In this document: positions 8,343 to 20,989 of the stretch, in pieces
How the letters are laid out: the number at the start of each line of letters is the position of its first letter
How positions within the stretch are numbered: the first letter of the stretch is position 1
DNA from: Halobacteriales archaeon QS_5_68_33
Lineage (GTDB): Archaea > Halobacteriota > Halobacteria > Halobacteriales > Haloarculaceae
Length of the DNA stretch: 39,360 bases
Direction: 5' to 3'
NCBI GenBank assembly: GCA_003023785.1
Contig: PXRS01000018.1
Location: forward strand, 1 to 39,360
Position numbers and translations under genes: made by a program
The notes under the pieces: generated by a model
Seen by the model: the letters and a program-made list of their open reading frames with translations, nothing else
Told to the model about the DNA's origin: nothing
Databases searched by the model: none

Positions 8343-9931
8343 TCACCCGCCGCGCGTCTCCCTCCTCCAGCGTCCGACCGCCGACAGCGCACCCGCCGCG
8401 ACCAGCGCGAGGAGAGTCGCCACCGGACCGAACCCGGGACCGGTCCCGCCGGAGGCGTCCACGGCCGTGTCGGGAGGTTCGCGCGCCCCGCCGACGCGGA
8501 GTTCGCCGGCCTCGACGCCATCGACTGTGACGGTGCCCTCCGTGGCGGGGAACTCGACCGTGACCACGCCCCGCTCTCCGGGGTCGAGCCGCACGGTCCG
8601 GGTCGCGACCGGTTCGCCGTCGACCCGGACGGTGAGTTCACGGCTCGCCGGTTCGTCCCCGGGGTTGACCACCGTCGCCCGGACCGACCCGTTGAACCCG
8701 GCCCGCGGGCGGAGGACGGTTCGACGGTAACCGTTCCCGCGGTCAGCGACCCGATACCGACCTCGTGGGTCCCGGGGTCGGTGAACTCCCGGACGAACTC
8801 GATCCGGCCGGACTCGCCCGGTTCCAGGCGGATCCTCTGCGAGGCGACGGTGTTGTCGCCGACCTGGAGGCCCGCCACGTAGGTCCCGACCTCGTCACCC
8901 TCGTTCGAGACGATGGCCGAGACGTTGACCGGCTCTCCCGCCGTCGGTGACGTGTCGTTGAACGAGACCGCCTGCACGACGAAGTTCGAGTCCGGCGTCG
9001 ACGCTCGGGTCGGCGCGGGCGTCTCCGCCGCCGCTGCCGTCACTGTCGCCGTCCCCGTCGGCGACGGCGCACTCGTCGACGTTTCCGTCGCGGTCGGGGT
9101 TTCAGTGGGCGAGGCCGTCGTGGCGGGGGCCGACGTCGGCGTCGGTGTCGGCGTCGGACTCGCTGTCGGCGAAGGCGTCGTGGTGGGGGTCGACGCGGGA
9201 GCCGATGTCGGTGTGGCTGTCGGGGTCGGACTCGGCGTTGCGGTTGGAGTCGGCGGGGGGGTCGAGGTCGGCGTGAGTGTTGGTGTCGGTGTCGGCGTCG
9301 GAGTCGGGGTTGGCGTCGGAGTTAAAGTTGGGCTGGGGGTCGGGGTAGGTGTTGCTGTCGGCGTCGGACTGGGGGTCGGGGTCAGCGTGGGTGTGGGCGA
9401 AGGGGTTGCAGTCGGGGTTAGCGTCGGCGTCGGAGTCGGAGTTGGCGTTGACGTCGGGCTAGGTGTCGGTGTCGGCGTTGGTGTCGGAGTCGAGGTTGGC
9501 GTTGACGTTGGGCTGGGTGTTGGGCTGGGGGTCGGTGTCGGTGTCGACGTCGGCGTTGGGCTAGGTGTTGGCGTCGGCGTCGGAGTTGGTGTTGGTGTCA
9601 GCGTCGGTGTCGGCGTTGAGCTAGGTGTTGGCGTCGACGTTGGGCTGGGGGTCGGGGTCGGCGTGGGCGTTGGCGAAGGGGTTGCAGTCGGGGTCGGTGT
9701 TGGAGCGGGTGTTGGCGTGGGACTCGGTGTCGGGCTAGGTGTCGGAGTGGGGGTAGACGTCGGCGTTCGGGATGTCGGCGGCGGTTGCGATACCGTCACC
9801 GTCAGTGTGGAAGTCGGGGTCGGCGTATTGGCAGCGACTGCCGCGCTGTCGGTCGTGGCGGCACCTCCCGGTAATACCAGGACACAGACAAATATCGCCA
9901 CCACCACGTACAGTACCGCGAGCGGACGCAT
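8343..9931 (-). pseudogene. Secreted Thr/Pro-repeat CARDB protein with PGF-CTERM, frameshifted
   Basis: Reading from ATG 9931, there is a signal peptide ([20 protein letters not shown]), about 260 residues of Thr/Pro/Ser repeats, and a CARDB-like domain ([20 protein letters not shown] to TAGTVTVE). The frame then runs into unrelated Arg-rich sequence. From about 8700 another frame continues the expected product: [20 protein letters not shown], a second beta-domain, and a PGF-CTERM signal ([18 protein letters not shown], then Arg-rich). The paralogue at 10536-11714 has about 35 more residues at the junction, so an out-of-frame deletion near 8700-8722 is likely. Without the C-terminus the product should be released rather than processed by archaeosortase A. 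Coding by slippage is not excluded. Confidence 0.75.
9107..9830 (-). repeat. Hexanucleotide-type low-complexity repeat encoding Thr/Pro
   Basis: On the plus strand this is a long run of GTCGGN/GTTGGN/GTCGGT hexamers; on the minus strand these are alternating Thr and Pro codons with some Ser and Ala. It encodes a long extended stalk of the surface protein. Such runs change length easily by slippage or recombination. Confidence 0.85.
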
Positions 9932-9953
9932 TGATCACAACCGCGGTGACGGA

Positions 9954-9963
9954 AAAATTGTTA
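9954..9963 (-). promoter_or_regulatory. Promoter-like motif shared by the two CARDB paralogues
   Basis: AAATTGTTAC (plus-strand reading) begins 23 nt upstream of the ATG at 9931. The paralogue has CAATTGTTAC at 11739-11748, about 25 nt upstream of its ATG. This conserved AT-rich motif at TATA distance suggests a common promoter design. Confidence 0.45.
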
Positions 9964-10135
9964 CTCGGGTCCAAACGGCGGTAACGTTGGCTTGTCGGGA
10001 TCACCGGGGACGCCCTCGTTCGGTCGGTCCGTCCGGCGTGACGACGGGGACGCTGTCCCGGACTGCGTGGGCGAAAAATAACGGAAAATAAACACGTCGG
10101 CCAATCCATTTGCCGGTCGCCTTCGAGGGTGGGGC

Positions 10136-10525
10136 ATGGCGACCCACCGCGCGAACTACGCGCTCGTCACCGTCCTCGAACAGTTGGGCCCGAGCGCCGA
10201 CGCGCTCGACGTGCCCTGGGCCGACTTCGCCGGCGACCGCTCGTCGGTCGGCGAGTTCGCCGCCCCCGCCGGGGCGACCGACGTCTACGTCGAACTCCAG
10301 GCCTACGACGTCGGCGCGTTCGGCCACGAGATACTTCTCAACGGCGACCCGCTGACCGGGTTCGACGTCCCGCCGGCGGAGGGATGGCAGTACTGGATGG
10401 ACGCTGTCACCGAACAGGAACTGCGGACGGGCGAGAACACGCTCCGGATCCGCCGGGACACCGACACCGACGACGCCTTTGCCGTCGGCAACGTCGTCGT
10501 GAACTGGCGCGAACCCGCCGAGTGA
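10136..10525 (+). CDS. Uncharacterised haloarchaeal protein, possible beta-sandwich
   Basis: This 129-residue acidic protein has no signal peptide or membrane segment. It opens MATHRANYALVTVLEQLGPS and its second half (YVELQAYDVGAFGHEILLNG, GENTLRIRRDT, GNVVVNWRE) has the rhythm of a beta-sandwich fold such as a carbohydrate-binding-like module; that is only inference. It has acidic, codon-typical haloarchaeal composition and is clearly a real gene. It sits alone on the plus strand between the two paralogous minus-strand surface proteins, with its 3' end 10 bp from the stop of the second. I do not recognise a function. Confidence 0.8.
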   Translation: MATHRANYALVTVLEQLGPSADALDVPWADFAGDRSSVGEFAAPAGATDVYVELQAYDVGAFGHEILLNGDPLTGFDVPPAEGWQYWMDAVTEQELRTGENTLRIRRDTDTDDAFAVGNVVVNWREPAE

Positions 10526-10535
10526 GCGAGCGAAG

Positions 10536-11714
10536 CTACCGGTCCCGCCGCCACAGGAGCGCGGCGAGCGCGGCGAGCGCGGCGACACCTGTCCCGGCGC
10601 CGAACCCGGGTCCGGTCGCCTCCGTCTCCGTCCCCTCTGACGGCGGGCCCGAGTTCTCCTCACCGACGCGGAGTTCGCCGGCCTCGACGCCCTCGACGGT
10701 GACGGTGCCCTCCGTGGCGGGGAACTCGACCGTGACCTCGCGACGCCGGTCGGGCTCGAGCGTCACCTCGCGGGTCGCGACGGGGTCGCCGTCGACCCGC
10801 ACGGTGAGTTCACGGCTCGCACGCTCGTCGTCGCGATTCGCGACGGTGACCCGGACCGACCCGTTGAACCCGGATCTGACCCAGGAGTAGACCGACGTCG
10901 CGTCGATGACGGCGATGCCCTCGTCCGTCGGGGTCCCGGCCGCCGTCGGAGTCCCCGTCGTGGTCGCTTCCGTGCCGGTGTCCCGCTCGACGGTGACTGT
11001 CCCCGCCGTGACGGACCCGATGCCCACTTCGCGGGTCCCCGTGTCGTCGAACGACCACACGAACTCGACCTCGTCGATCTCGCCCGCGTCGAGACCGACC
11101 TCCCGCGAGTCGACCACCTCGCCGTCGACCCGCAGCGCTATCGTGCGCGTCCCCGAGCGGTCGCCCTCGTTCCAGACGAGCGCCGTGACGCTCACCGGCT
11201 CTCCCACCGTCGGTGACGTGTCGTTGAACGAGACCGCCTGCACGGCGAGCTGCGAAGCCGGCGTGCCGGCCGGTGTGGGCGTCGCCGTCGGACTCCGCGT
11301 CGGCGTGGCCGTTTCTGTTTCCGTGGCCGTTTCTGTTTCCGTGGGCGTTTCAGTTTCCGTGGGCGTGGCTGTGGGCGTCGCAGTTTCGGTGGGTGAGTCC
11401 GTGGCGGTGGCCGTCGCCGTTTCGGTCGGTGTGGGTGTCGCCGTCGGCGTCTGACCGAGTATTGGAGTCGGCGTGGCAGTCGGCGTTGCTGTTGACGTGG
11501 CTGTCGGCGTAGCGGTCGGCGTCGATGTGGACGTCGGCGTAGCGGTCGGCGTTGCTGTTGACGTGGCTGTCGTTATGGACGTTTCGATCGGTGTGTCCGG
11601 TATGGGCGTGTTCGCGGCCACGGCCGTTCCGCCGTTCTCCGTCAGTGTCCCGGGGAGCGTTCCGGCGCTGAAAACGAGGGCCGTCACCAGGGCGAGTGAC
11701 GCGAGCTTACGCAT
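10536..11714 (-). CDS. Secreted Thr/Pro-rich CARDB protein with PGF-CTERM signal
   Basis: This 392-residue intact paralogue of the frameshifted neighbour starts [18 protein letters not shown], a signal peptide. It then has about 110 residues of Thr/Pro/Ser/Glu repeats, a CARDB-like domain ([20 protein letters not shown]...[12 protein letters not shown]), a linker, a second beta-domain ([20 protein letters not shown]...[13 protein letters not shown]), and a C-terminal [19 protein letters not shown] then WRRDR. The last is a PGF-CTERM signal, recognised in Halobacteria by archaeosortase A, which cleaves and lipid-anchors surface glycoproteins. The repeat region is probably a heavily O-glycosylated stalk. 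The start at 11714 is preferred over the in-frame ATG 8 codons upstream because it begins the signal peptide. Confidence 0.88.
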   Translation of the reverse strand: MRKLASLALVTALVFSAGTLPGTLTENGGTAVAANTPIPDTPIETSITTATSTATPTATPTSTSTPTATPTATSTATPTATPTPILGQTPTATPTPTETATATATDSPTETATPTATPTETETPTETETATETETATPTRSPTATPTPAGTPASQLAVQAVSFNDTSPTVGEPVSVTALVWNEGDRSGTRTIALRVDGEVVDSREVGLDAGEIDEVEFVWSFDDTGTREVGIGSVTAGTVTVERDTGTEATTTGTPTAAGTPTDEGIAVIDATSVYSWVRSGFNGSVRVTVANRDDERASRELTVRVDGDPVATREVTLEPDRRREVTVEFPATEGTVTVEGVEAGELRVGEENSGPPSEGTETEATGPGFGAGTGVAALAALAALLWRRDR

Positions 11715-11738
11715 TGGCAATACGCTCGCCCTCGACAC

Positions 11739-11748
11739 AATTGTTACA
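11739..11748 (-). promoter_or_regulatory. Promoter-like motif upstream of the intact CARDB protein
   Basis: CAATTGTTAC (plus-strand reading) lies about 25-34 nt upstream of the ATG at 11714 and matches the motif in front of the paralogue at 9931. Confidence 0.45.
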
Positions 11749-11901
11749 CGCTCCCAACTGGCGGAGTAAAAGGTCCCTTATTACCCGGCAGAGAAGCAAA
11801 AACCCGACAGAATCGCGGAGCCGTGGGACGTTCCCCGTTTCGGGTGCAGAGACCCCTCTCGGCGTCGAACGTCCGCTCCTCGTTCCCGTCCGGGGGGTTC
11901 A

Positions 11902-11960
11902 TACTGCCGGCTGTAACTTCGTGAGGATCGAAATTCTTGACAGACTTACAGCCGGCAGTA
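11902..11960. repeat. Stop-codon palindromic element, short copy at katG
   Basis: This 59-bp element has perfect 15-bp arms (TACTGCCGGCTGTAA and its complement) flanked by TCA at 11899-11901 and TCA at 11961-11963. The second TCA is the katG stop codon. Arm bases differ from the common copies on both sides in a matching way. The rest of the 11749-11898 spacer shows no gene. Confidence 0.85.
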
Positions 11961-14297
<2,337 letters not shown>

Positions 14298-14546
14298 TTA
14301 GCTCCCGTACTCTCGCTCCAGGTACGCGACGATGTCGTCGGACTCGGGCATACCCTCGACCCCGTTGTCCCTGTCGACGAGGACGGGGACGCCGGTCTGG
14401 CCGCTGACCGCCTCGACCTCGGTGCGTTCGGAGTGCGAGCGAGGCACCATGTGGGACTCGTACTCCAGGCCGAGTTCGTCGAGTTTCTTCGTGACCTTCG
14501 CGCAATAGGGACAGCCTTCGAGTTCGTACAGTTCCAGGTTCGGCAT
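14298..14546 (-). CDS. Glutaredoxin family protein
   Basis: This 82-residue thioredoxin-fold protein reads MPNLELYELEGCPYCAKVTK at its N-terminus, with the dithiol active site CPYC at about residues 12-15. The cis-Pro loop is TGVPVLVD and the C-terminal helix SDDIVAYLEREYG. It should reduce protein disulfides or mixed disulfides; haloarchaea mostly lack glutathione, so the partner thiol (for example gamma-glutamylcysteine) is inference. The start is set by the glutaredoxin fold; the longer open frame upstream is read-through of the palindromic element remnant next to thrS. It lies between thrS and katG on the same strand, a plausible redox neighbour for the peroxidase. Confidence 0.88.
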   Translation of the reverse strand: MPNLELYELEGCPYCAKVTKKLDELGLEYESHMVPRSHSERTEVEAVSGQTGVPVLVDRDNGVEGMPESDDIVAYLEREYGS

Positions 14547-14614
14547 CGGTCCCCGGTAGGGGACGGAGCCGGAAGAGGCGTTCGGTCGCGTGTATCGACG
14601 GTGCGGAGACGGTG

Positions 14615-14671
14615 GGAGCGATATCGGGACGCGGTCGGCGAAATACCGGTAAACCGGTACAACCGACCGCA
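14615..14671. repeat. Stop-codon palindromic element remnant at thrS
   Basis: The segment matches the inner hairpin and right arm of the common element (GGTCGGCGAAATACCGGT, then GGTACAACCGACCGCA). It ends directly at TCA 14672-14674, which is the thrS stop codon. The left arm is not recognisable, so this is a half copy or a heavily mutated one. Confidence 0.65.
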
Positions 14672-16618
<1,947 letters not shown>

Positions 16619-16672
16619 GGGTAGTTGGGCCAGGCGTCGCTTCCCGTGAGCGGTCGGCGAGCGCGAGAACGT

Positions 16673-16724
16673 GGCAGGAACTGATCACGGGGCACGAGGC
16701 CCGCCTGTAAAGCAGTCACCTGCC
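16673..16724 (-). promoter_or_regulatory. Structured leader upstream of thrS
   Basis: On the minus strand GGCAGG and CCTGCC pair around a 40-nt segment containing a second hairpin, GGGC-CTCGT-GCCC. A TATA-like GTTTTTGTAG at 16751-16760 predicts a start of transcription near 16725, giving an untranslated leader of roughly 105 nt. That is long for a haloarchaeon. The rest of the 319-bp spacer to pyrE shows nothing else. Confidence 0.4.
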
Positions 16725-16726
16725 AT
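16685..16726 (-). other. Possible 13-codon leader ORF ahead of thrS
   Basis: An ATG at 16726 opens the peptide MAGDCFTGGPRAP and ends at TGA. It starts 25-34 nt after the TATA-like GTTTTTGTAG (16751-16760), the spacing of a leaderless gene. It contains the rare codons TTT (Phe) and ACA (Thr). A leader peptide in control of thrS is speculative. Confidence 0.3.
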
Positions 16727-16750
16727 CGTGGACGCTCATAGCGTGCTCCG

Positions 16751-16760
16751 CTACAAAAAC
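16751..16760 (-). promoter_or_regulatory. TATA box for thrS
   Basis: GTTTTTGTAG on the minus strand is the only good TATA-like sequence upstream of thrS. It lies about 133 nt before the thrS ATG and 25 nt before the possible leader ORF. Confidence 0.45.
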
Positions 16761-16937
16761 ATTGTGAGAACCCGTCAGCGTCCCACACACGGGCCGTCGC
16801 TGGGATGACCGTTCGTCACACAACTGTCGAACTGATACACGTATCGGGCGACTCCCGTCGACACCAGGGATCGGGCGGACAATTATCACGGTCATATCTG
16901 GAACATCACGTTCGCGTGGCGGGCGGCGGCCGGATCG

Positions 16938-17510
16938 TCATTTCCCGTCGTCCACGTCGACGTCGACGTCTGCAGGTGCGTCGGCGAGCAGTTCGTCGGC
17001 AGTCACCAGCGAGCGGAGTTCGAGGTCGTGCTCGGCGAGGTTCGCCGTCGCGCCCTCCTGGCGGTCGACGACCACGAACACGCGCCGGACCGTCGCGCCG
17101 GCCTCCCGGAGTGCTTCGGCGGCGTCGATGGCGCTCCGGCCCGTCGTGGCGATATCCTCGATGACGACGACCTCCTCGCCCGCCTCGAAGTCACCCTCGA
17201 CGCGGTTCCCGGTGCCGTACTCTTTCTGTTGCTTGCGGACGATGACGTAGGGCGTCCCGGTCTCGACGCTGGTCGCCGCGACCAGCGGGACTGCGCCGAG
17301 TGCGACCCCGCCCAGGGTCGTCCCCTCGGCGTCCAGGTCCGCGATCAGGTCGCCGAAGGCCTCGGCGACGAGCGCCAGACACCCGGGGCTGGTCTCGAAG
17401 ACGTACTTGTCGACGTAGTAGTTCGAGGTGCCGCCGTGGGAGAGTTCGAACTCGCCGAACTTCACCGCGTCTGCGTCCCGCAACGCGTCGATGAGCGTCC
17501 CCGTGTCCAT
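16938..17510 (-). CDS. pyrE: Orotate phosphoribosyltransferase (PyrE2 type)
   Basis: The enzyme joins orotate and PRPP to give orotidine monophosphate, the fifth step of pyrimidine synthesis. The 190-residue protein carries the PRPP-binding motif [20 protein letters not shown] (about residues 115-134) and the flexible-loop [14 protein letters not shown]. The N-terminus [20 protein letters not shown] matches the haloarchaeal PyrE2 form. A TATA-like CATAAG on the minus strand (about 17534-17539) lies some 25 nt before the ATG. The C-terminus is Asp/Val-rich. It is divergent from the phosphoglucomutase-family pseudogene. Confidence 0.95.
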   Translation of the reverse strand: MDTGTLIDALRDADAVKFGEFELSHGGTSNYYVDKYVFETSPGCLALVAEAFGDLIADLDAEGTTLGGVALGAVPLVAATSVETGTPYVIVRKQQKEYGTGNRVEGDFEAGEEVVVIEDIATTGRSAIDAAEALREAGATVRRVFVVVDRQEGATANLAEHDLELRSLVTADELLADAPADVDVDVDDGK

Positions 17511-17657
17511 GTCCGAACCTGGCGGGCCCGCCGCTTATGGATTCGGATGTCCGGGCGGGCGGTTCTCTCGACGACCTCGCCGGTTCGGACCGGCGCGGGG
17601 ACGAGCCGCCCGTCCCCGGTTCGGAACCACTAACAGACCTGGCCGCGCAGTGGAGGT

Positions 17658-18946
17658 ATGGAGCTGTTCGGGTCCAGCGGGATACGGGGCGTCGTCACGG
17701 CGGAGTTCGGCCCGGACGACGCGCTCGCGGTGGCGCAGGCGGCCGGGGCCGAACTGGGCGCCGACCGGGTCGCCGTCGCGCGTGACACCCGCGTCACCGG
17801 CCGGATGCTCGTCGACGCCGCCGCCAGCGGGTTCGCCAGCGTCGGCGTCTCGGTCGACCGCCTGGGCACCCTCGCGACGCCCGGCCTGCAGGCCTACTGC
17901 GAGTCGACGGGGTCGAACTCCCCCGCGACCGCCTCGAAGCCGTCGAGGCGCGCCTGTTCGACGGCGACGACAGCCCGGTCGGCTGGGAACGGACCGGCGA
18001 GACCCGCCGGGTCGAGGACGCCCGCGAGCGGTACGTCACGGACCTGCTCGCCGCGACCGACGTCGACGCGGTCGCCCGGGCGGACCTGACGGTCGCGCTC
18101 GACCCCGGTCACGGCGCGGGGTCGCTGACCAGTCCCGATTTCTTCCGGGAACTGGGCTGTTCGGTCCGGACGATCAACGCCCAGCCGGACGGCAACTTCC
18201 CGGGCCGGGACCCCGAACCGGTCGCCGGCTCCCTGACGGACCTCCAGCGGTTCGTCCGCGCGACCGACGCCGACCTCGGGGTCGCCCACGACGGCGACGC
18301 CGACCGGGCCATCTTCGTCGGCGAGGGCGGCGACCTCCTGGCCGGCGACGCGACGTTCGCGGCGCTGGCCGCGGCGGAACTCGCGGCCGGCGATACCGTC
18401 GTCTCGGCGGTCAACGCCTCCCAGCGCCTCGTCGACGCCGCCGAGGCCGCCGGCGCCGACCTCTCGCTGACGCCCATCGGGAGCACCTACATCGTCACGC
18501 GGATCCGCGAACTCGATGCGGCGGGCGAGACGGTCCCGGTCGCCGGCGAGGGCAACGGCGGCGTCATCTTCCCCCGGTACCGGGTCGCTCGCGACGGCGC
18601 CTACACCGCCGCGCGGTTCCTCGAGTTGCTCGCCGATGCCGACGCGCCCGCGAGCGAGGCCGTCGCCGCCTACGACGGCTACGAGAACGTCCGTCGGAAC
18701 CTCGCCTACGAGAACGAGGACGAGCGCGAGGCGATGGTCGACGCCCTCGAACGGACCGCCCGCGCGGCCGACGCCGACCTCACTACGATCGATGGCTACC
18801 GGCTGGACTACGGCGACGCCTGGGTACTCGCCCGCCCCTCCGGGACGGAACCGGTCGTTCGCGTCTACGCCGAGGCCAGGACCGCCGACCGGGCGCGCGA
18901 ACTCGCCGACGGGATGGTCGAGGCCGCCGAGAACGTGGCGGAGTAA
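17658..18946 (+). pseudogene. Phosphoglucomutase/phosphomannomutase family gene lacking the catalytic serine loop
   Basis: The first frame gives MELFGSSGIRGVVTAEFGPD through TPGLQAYCESTG (about residues 1-85), the N-terminus of an alpha-D-phosphohexomutase. From 17912 a different frame continues with VELPRDRLEAVEARLFDGDD, the metal-binding loop VAHDGDADRAIFVG, the sugar-binding GEGNGGVIFPR and the phosphate-binding RPSGTEPVVRVYAE, to a stop at 18946. The block with the phosphoserine loop (TASHNP in relatives) is missing at the junction and is not found in any frame. A deletion that also shifted the frame is the simplest reading. The gene is probably inactive; an assembly or sequencing error must be excluded. 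Sequence elsewhere looks well conserved, so the event is probably recent. Confidence 0.85.
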
Positions 18947-18976
18947 CGCGGCCGAGCGGGCCGACCGGACGCAGTC

Positions 18977-20140
18977 CTACTCCCGGGGATGCTCGTCGAG
19001 CGCCTCGTCGAGACGCTCGCGTTCCGCCCGGGCCGTCTCCAGTGCCGCGCGCACGGCGCCCGAGGCGAGGCGCTCGCGCTCGTCGGCGCCGAGTTGTGCC
19101 CGGGCCCGTGCGCTCTCCCGGAGGTGCCCGTAGTCCGTCTCGCGCGGCAACGCCCTGACCTCGCGGAGCGCGACGAGCGGGTCCGACTCACCGTCCTCGA
19201 CGAACCGCGCGACGACGCTTTCGAGTTCGCGACAGCGGTACGCCAGCAGGTCGGCCGGCGGCGGCGGCCACGCCACGGTCAGCGGGTCGGCGTCGAGCCG
19301 CCGGAGGAAGGTCCGGTGGGTGGCGACGTTGCGCTTCAGGGCGTCCGGGTCGGCCACGTAGTGGTCGAGTTTCGACCGCGAGTACTCCGCGTACTGGAGC
19401 AGCTCGGGGATCGGTTCCGTCCCGGGTTCGTGGGTCTCGACGTACTCGCGCAGGTCCTCGGGCGGCGACCGAAAGTCCACGAGGGGGTACGCTTCGGTCT
19501 TCGCGAGCCACGCCAACACCGTGCGGACGCCCGCCTCGTCGGTGAACTCGTCGAAGGCGCCGGTGACGCGGTCGTTGTACCGCTCGATGCGGTCGCGCAG
19601 TCGCTCGACCGGCGCGTCGAGGTCCGCCTCGCCGAGTCGCTGGAGGCGTTCGAGGTCCGCGACCCGCTCGGCGAGTTCGTCCCGGCGTTGCTCGACCGCC
19701 CGGCGAGCCTCCCGGTAGTCCTCGCGAGCCTCGCGGCGCTCCCGGAGGCGGTCGACGTCCTCGCGGACCGGTTCGAGGCGCTCGCGGACGCGCCGCCAGT
19801 CGGACTCGGTGAGGCGGCGCTGCTGGAGCAGGTCGTCGACGCCCTCGAAGGCGTCGCGGCGGCGCGACTCCTCCGGCAACCCCTCGGTGAACTCGGCGAC
19901 TTTCCCCTGGAACTCGATGAACGTCCCGAAATCGCCGTCGCCGGTCACCCGCTCCTCGTAGCGGTCGAACAGCGCCGTCAGTTCGTCGTACCGGTCCGAG
20001 AGCGTCTCGAGTTCGCTCTCCCCGACGGCCGCGACGCGGTCGCGGGCCCGCCGGAGGCTCTCCCGGGCGGCCTGGAGGTCGGCGACGAGCGCCTCGGCGT
20101 CGGGCGCGCCGCTCGTTCGGGGGCGGGCGGTGTCACTCAT
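18977..20140 (-). CDS. Coiled-coil protein, probably the haloarchaeal DUF7118 family
   Basis: This 387-residue protein is rich in Arg, Glu and Asp and is predicted to form long helices or coiled coils ([20 protein letters not shown], then [20 protein letters not shown]). A more globular middle section ([40 protein letters not shown]) follows. There is no signal peptide or membrane segment. Its ATG overlaps the 3' end of hisI by 8 bp, so the two are translationally coupled. The family name is from memory. Function is unknown; a structural role is possible. Confidence 0.85.
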   Translation of the reverse strand: MSDTARPRTSGAPDAEALVADLQAARESLRRARDRVAAVGESELETLSDRYDELTALFDRYEERVTGDGDFGTFIEFQGKVAEFTEGLPEESRRRDAFEGVDDLLQQRRLTESDWRRVRERLEPVREDVDRLRERREAREDYREARRAVEQRRDELAERVADLERLQRLGEADLDAPVERLRDRIERYNDRVTGAFDEFTDEAGVRTVLAWLAKTEAYPLVDFRSPPEDLREYVETHEPGTEPIPELLQYAEYSRSKLDHYVADPDALKRNVATHRTFLRRLDADPLTVAWPPPPADLLAYRCRELESVVARFVEDGESDPLVALREVRALPRETDYGHLRESARARAQLGADERERLASGAVRAALETARAERERLDEALDEHPRE

Positions 20141-20540
20141 AGACGTCGTCGGGGTCGAAGACCCGCTCGCCGACGGTCTCGCCGTCGAGGGTGCGGTGGA
20201 AACACGATTCGAAGCCGGTGTGACAGGCGCCGCCCTCCTGGTCGACCAGGTAGAGCAGGGCGTCGCCGTCGCAGTCGACGCGGACCTCCTCGACGCGCTG
20301 GACGTGGCCGCTGGTCTCGCCCTTCTGCCAGAGTTCGTCGCGACTGCGCGAGTAGTAGTGGGCGAGGCCCGTCTCGCGGGTCCGGTCGAGCGCCTCCCGC
20401 GTGACGTACGCGAGCATGAGCACGTCCCCCGTGCCGGCGTCCTGTGCCACCGCCGGCACGCGAGCGTGCTCGTCGAACGCGAGGTCGACGGTGTCGGCGT
20501 CGACGTGGGCGACATCGCCGTCTCCGTGGGCGTCGGTCAT
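20133..20540 (-). CDS. hisI: Phosphoribosyl-AMP cyclohydrolase
   Basis: HisI opens the adenine ring of phosphoribosyl-AMP in histidine biosynthesis and needs zinc and magnesium. The 135-residue protein has the family signatures [33 protein letters not shown] and [12 protein letters not shown], with the zinc-binding Cys residues and the Asp cluster (DCDGD) in place. It is the stand-alone form without a HisE domain. The start [14 protein letters not shown] is followed by the conserved [17 protein letters not shown]. It leads a two-gene unit with the coiled-coil gene downstream. Confidence 0.95.
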   Translation of the reverse strand: MTDAHGDGDVAHVDADTVDLAFDEHARVPAVAQDAGTGDVLMLAYVTREALDRTRETGLAHYYSRSRDELWQKGETSGHVQRVEEVRVDCDGDALLYLVDQEGGACHTGFESCFHRTLDGETVGERVFDPDDVYE

Positions 20541-20621
20541 ACCACCAGCCTCGGCACTCGCCCCGATAGGTCTTTTGTCACGACGGCCCGACGGGTGCCG
20601 GCACGAATACCGGGCCGACAG

Positions 20622-20628
20622 TTTAAAT
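20622..20628 (+). promoter_or_regulatory. TATA box for the small membrane protein
   Basis: TTTAAAT lies 24-30 nt before the ATG at 20652, typical of a leaderless haloarchaeal promoter. Confidence 0.55.
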
Positions 20629-20651
20629 TCCGGGCAGTCCAACGACGGGCC

Positions 20652-20924
20652 ATGATCGGGTACCGCGTCAGGCGCTTCCTGGCGGCCTGGCGCGAGCAGA
20701 GCCGGCGGGTGCGGGCCTTCCTCGCGTGGAACGCGGCGAACACGCTGGCCGCGTTCGCGCTCCTCCTGTCGTCGTTTTTCCTGCTCGCCGTCCTCGGCCG
20801 GCCCGGGTTCCAGCGAACGGTCCTCTTCGGCTACATCGTCGTCGCCGTCGTCTGGCTCGTCTCGGTGTTCGCCATCGGCCCCGCCTACGAGCGACTCGTC
20901 CCGCCCGAGAAACGGGGCCGATGA
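20652..20924 (+). CDS. Small two-helix membrane protein of unknown function
   Basis: This 90-residue protein starts [20 protein letters not shown], a basic amphipathic segment. Two hydrophobic helices follow ([19 protein letters not shown] and [20 protein letters not shown]) with a short loop, and a basic tail. The basic N-terminus suggests it faces the cytoplasm. It is divergent from hisI and converges on the prepilin peptidase gene. The clear promoter and normal composition support a real gene. I recognise no function. Confidence 0.8.
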   Translation: MIGYRVRRFLAAWREQSRRVRAFLAWNAANTLAAFALLLSSFFLLAVLGRPGFQRTVLFGYIVVAVVWLVSVFAIGPAYERLVPPEKRGR

Positions 20925-20947
20925 GCCGGGTCCGGCAGACCGGGTCA

Positions 20948-20989
20948 GACGGTCGGTTGTAACCGCCAGTCCGGTCCGGAGAAACGCTG
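20948..20989. repeat. Degenerate stop-codon palindromic element at the prepilin peptidase gene
   Basis: The left terminus GACGGTCGGTTGTAAC follows TCA at 20945-20947. The right arm is lost, but the segment ends at TCA 20990-20992, the stop codon of the minus-strand prepilin peptidase gene. The 3-bp repeat and stop-codon position fit the complete copies. Confidence 0.55.

Noticed and set aside
9107-9830. CRISPR or tandem-repeat array
   Set aside because: The repeats are short, continuous hexamers that encode Thr/Pro within a reading frame, with no spacers.
8913-10091. Plus-strand Val/Gly-rich frame through the hexamer region
   Set aside because: It is the complement of the Thr/Pro repeat; the minus-strand protein has a signal peptide and CARDB domain with a close paralogue, while this one has none.
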